A DNA stretch of 64,000 nucleotides from Paraburkholderia sp041321145 (GTDB lineage: Bacteria; Pseudomonadota; Gammaproteobacteria; Burkholderiales; Burkholderiaceae), in the NCBI RefSeq assembly GCF_041321145.1, contig NZ_JBGGWA010000005.1:248001-312000 (forward strand), given 5' to 3'. A model generated the notes under the pieces. It saw only the letters and a list, made by a program, of their open reading frames with translations, made no database searches and was not told the DNA's origin. Made by a program: the position numbers and the translations under genes. Shown in pieces: positions 63,073-64,000 of the stretch; positions within the stretch are counted from its first letter, which is position 1, and the number at the start of each line of letters is the position of its first letter.

Positions 63073-63774
63073 TTAATACTCCACGAGAATAGTGACGCGG
63101 CGATTCGCGGCTCGCGCTGCCGCATCGTCTCCAATGATCAAGGGAAAATTGTCCGCCCTGCCGATCGCGGCCATTCTGTGAGCTTCGATTCCCTTGTCGG
63201 CGAAGAATCGCACCACGGCGCCTGCCCGTGCGGACGACAACTCCCAATTGGATTCGTATTTCGCTGTGGATATCGGCACGCTGTCAGTGTGACCCTCGAC
63301 GAGGATGTTGTTTTTCGAACGGTCGCGCAGTACTCCGGCAATCTGGTCCAACACACCGAAAGATTCCGGCAACAAACGCGCGTCACCCGAGTTGAACAAG
63401 ATCTTCGCGTTGATGGCGATTTCAACGCCCTGTGAGGCATTTGAAATCGTAATCTGCCGGTTGCCCTGAAGCGGCTCCAGCAAGGAAAGAAGCTGACGCC
63501 TTGCGAACTCAGGCACATTGGGTGCGGCGACCGTAGCGCTGGCGCCGCCGGCACCCGTGACCTCTTTCACCTCGCGGTGCGCGAGCGTCTTTATTTCGAA
63601 TTCCCGGTTTTTCGCCAGTTGCAGCACATAGAGCGCAAGGAACAACACCATCAACGTGGTGACAAGGTCCGCGTAGGAAATCAACCAGCGTCCGGACTGC
63701 TCCTCGCCATCGTCTTCGTTCTGATAGCCGGTTTTGTCCGCCGCAAGGCGCTTGTTACCCGAGGTGGTGTTCAT
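63073..63774 (-). CDS. MotB-like flagellar motor / OmpA-domain stator protein
   Basis: 233 residues. A single membrane span at about 28-50 contains the proton-binding Asp in WLISYADLVTTLMVLFLALY. A linker leads to a C-terminal OmpA-like peptidoglycan-binding domain (NNILVEGHTDSVPIST, NWELSSARAGAVVRFF and RAANRRVTILVEY). This is the layout of MotB/MotD stator subunits, though it is shorter than E. coli MotB (308). It follows a MotA-like gene on the same strand, so a stator pair is likely; specific flagellar or secretion use is not settled. Confidence 0.87.
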   Translation of the reverse strand: MNTTSGNKRLAADKTGYQNEDDGEEQSGRWLISYADLVTTLMVLFLALYVLQLAKNREFEIKTLAHREVKEVTGAGGASATVAAPNVPEFARRQLLSLLEPLQGNRQITISNASQGVEIAINAKILFNSGDARLLPESFGVLDQIAGVLRDRSKNNILVEGHTDSVPISTAKYESNWELSSARAGAVVRFFADKGIEAHRMAAIGRADNFPLIIGDDAAARAANRRVTILVEY

Positions 63775-63860
63775 GCTCGAACCGTCTGCTTCCGATATGC
63801 GTTTGAATGGGCGCCTGGCGAGGCTTCGCCAACCGTTCGAGACCGGCTGCGAGGTCGATC

Positions 63861-64000
63861 AGCCCAGCAACTCAGCGGATCTTCCCCGCACGTCGCCCGC
63901 CAGCCGGGTTTCGATCGTGTGCGGCGACTCCTTGCGCGAGATGGCGAGCAAACCATCGAGGTATAAACGCCTGAAGCGCAACTCGCTATCCACCTGCGCC
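63861..64000 (-). CDS. MotA-like proton-channel subunit, partial (C-terminal end)
   Basis: The minus-strand frame from the window edge to TGA at 63861-63863 reads 46 residues: LRFRRLYLDGLLAISRKESP, then HTIETRLAGDVRGR. This matches the C-terminal cytoplasmic tail of MotA family proteins (an LxGLLAI segment followed by charged residues and an IExRL helix). The membrane part is beyond the window. It lies 86 bases upstream of the motB-like ATG. Confidence 0.6.

Overview
The window looks like a chromosomal segment of a Burkholderiaceae bacterium, most likely Paraburkholderia. Grounds: high-GC coding with strong G/C third positions, Burkholderia-type trimeric porins and a DUF3138 porin, the gene families and their order, and a Paraburkholderia-style intergenic repeat. 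The genus is inferred from gene style, not from a search. No rRNA, tRNA, CRISPR array, insertion sequence or prophage was seen.

Layout. 1-3353: end of an amidase gene, CDP-diacylglycerol pyrophosphatase, a DUF1488 protein and a PhnD-like protein. 3372-10190: leucine/isovalerate (liu) operon on the minus strand (isovaleryl-CoA dehydrogenase, both methylcrotonyl-CoA carboxylase subunits, methylglutaconyl-CoA hydratase) with a divergent TetR-type regulator; no HMG-CoA lyase gene is present. 10200-10963: an inverted pair of repeat copies, each with a 15-bp hairpin that shows compensatory changes. 11033-16561: DUF72 protein, DAHP synthase, HU, a small secreted protein and a GGDEF-EAL protein. 16583-23289: CoA-transferase, acyl-CoA dehydrogenase, ETF beta and alpha and an NCS1 permease, with a divergent LysR regulator. 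23306-25450: AhpD-like protein and a DedA-rhodanese fusion.

25599-42241 is a large polyamine locus. PuuC and PuuR lie on the minus strand. On the plus strand come PuuD, PuuA, a putrescine-type transaminase, a PotFGHI-type ABC importer, a DUF3138 porin, two tandem PuuB-like oxidases, an unannotated 27-residue membrane peptide and a DUF2891 protein. The genes support uptake of putrescine-like amines and their oxidation by both the gamma-glutamylated and the direct transaminase routes. The 0.94-kb control region holds imperfect direct repeats, one overlapping a sigma70-like -35 box.

42348-57783 holds DNA polymerase II, an EthD-like protein, an MFS/aconitase-like/LysR group, a small lipoprotein next to a chemoreceptor HAMP fragment, two porins, an orphan periplasmic binding protein, and an NCS2 permease plus ASST-like beta-propeller gene divergent from a LysR regulator. 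58054-62962 reads as a copper-acquisition operon: a DUF2946 short ORF with a CxxC motif (resembling copper-responsive upstream ORFs), a TonB-dependent receptor, a PepSY membrane protein with a His/Met-rich loop, and a PCuAC copper chaperone with the complete family motif. The window closes with a MotB-like gene and the end of a MotA-like gene on the minus strand.
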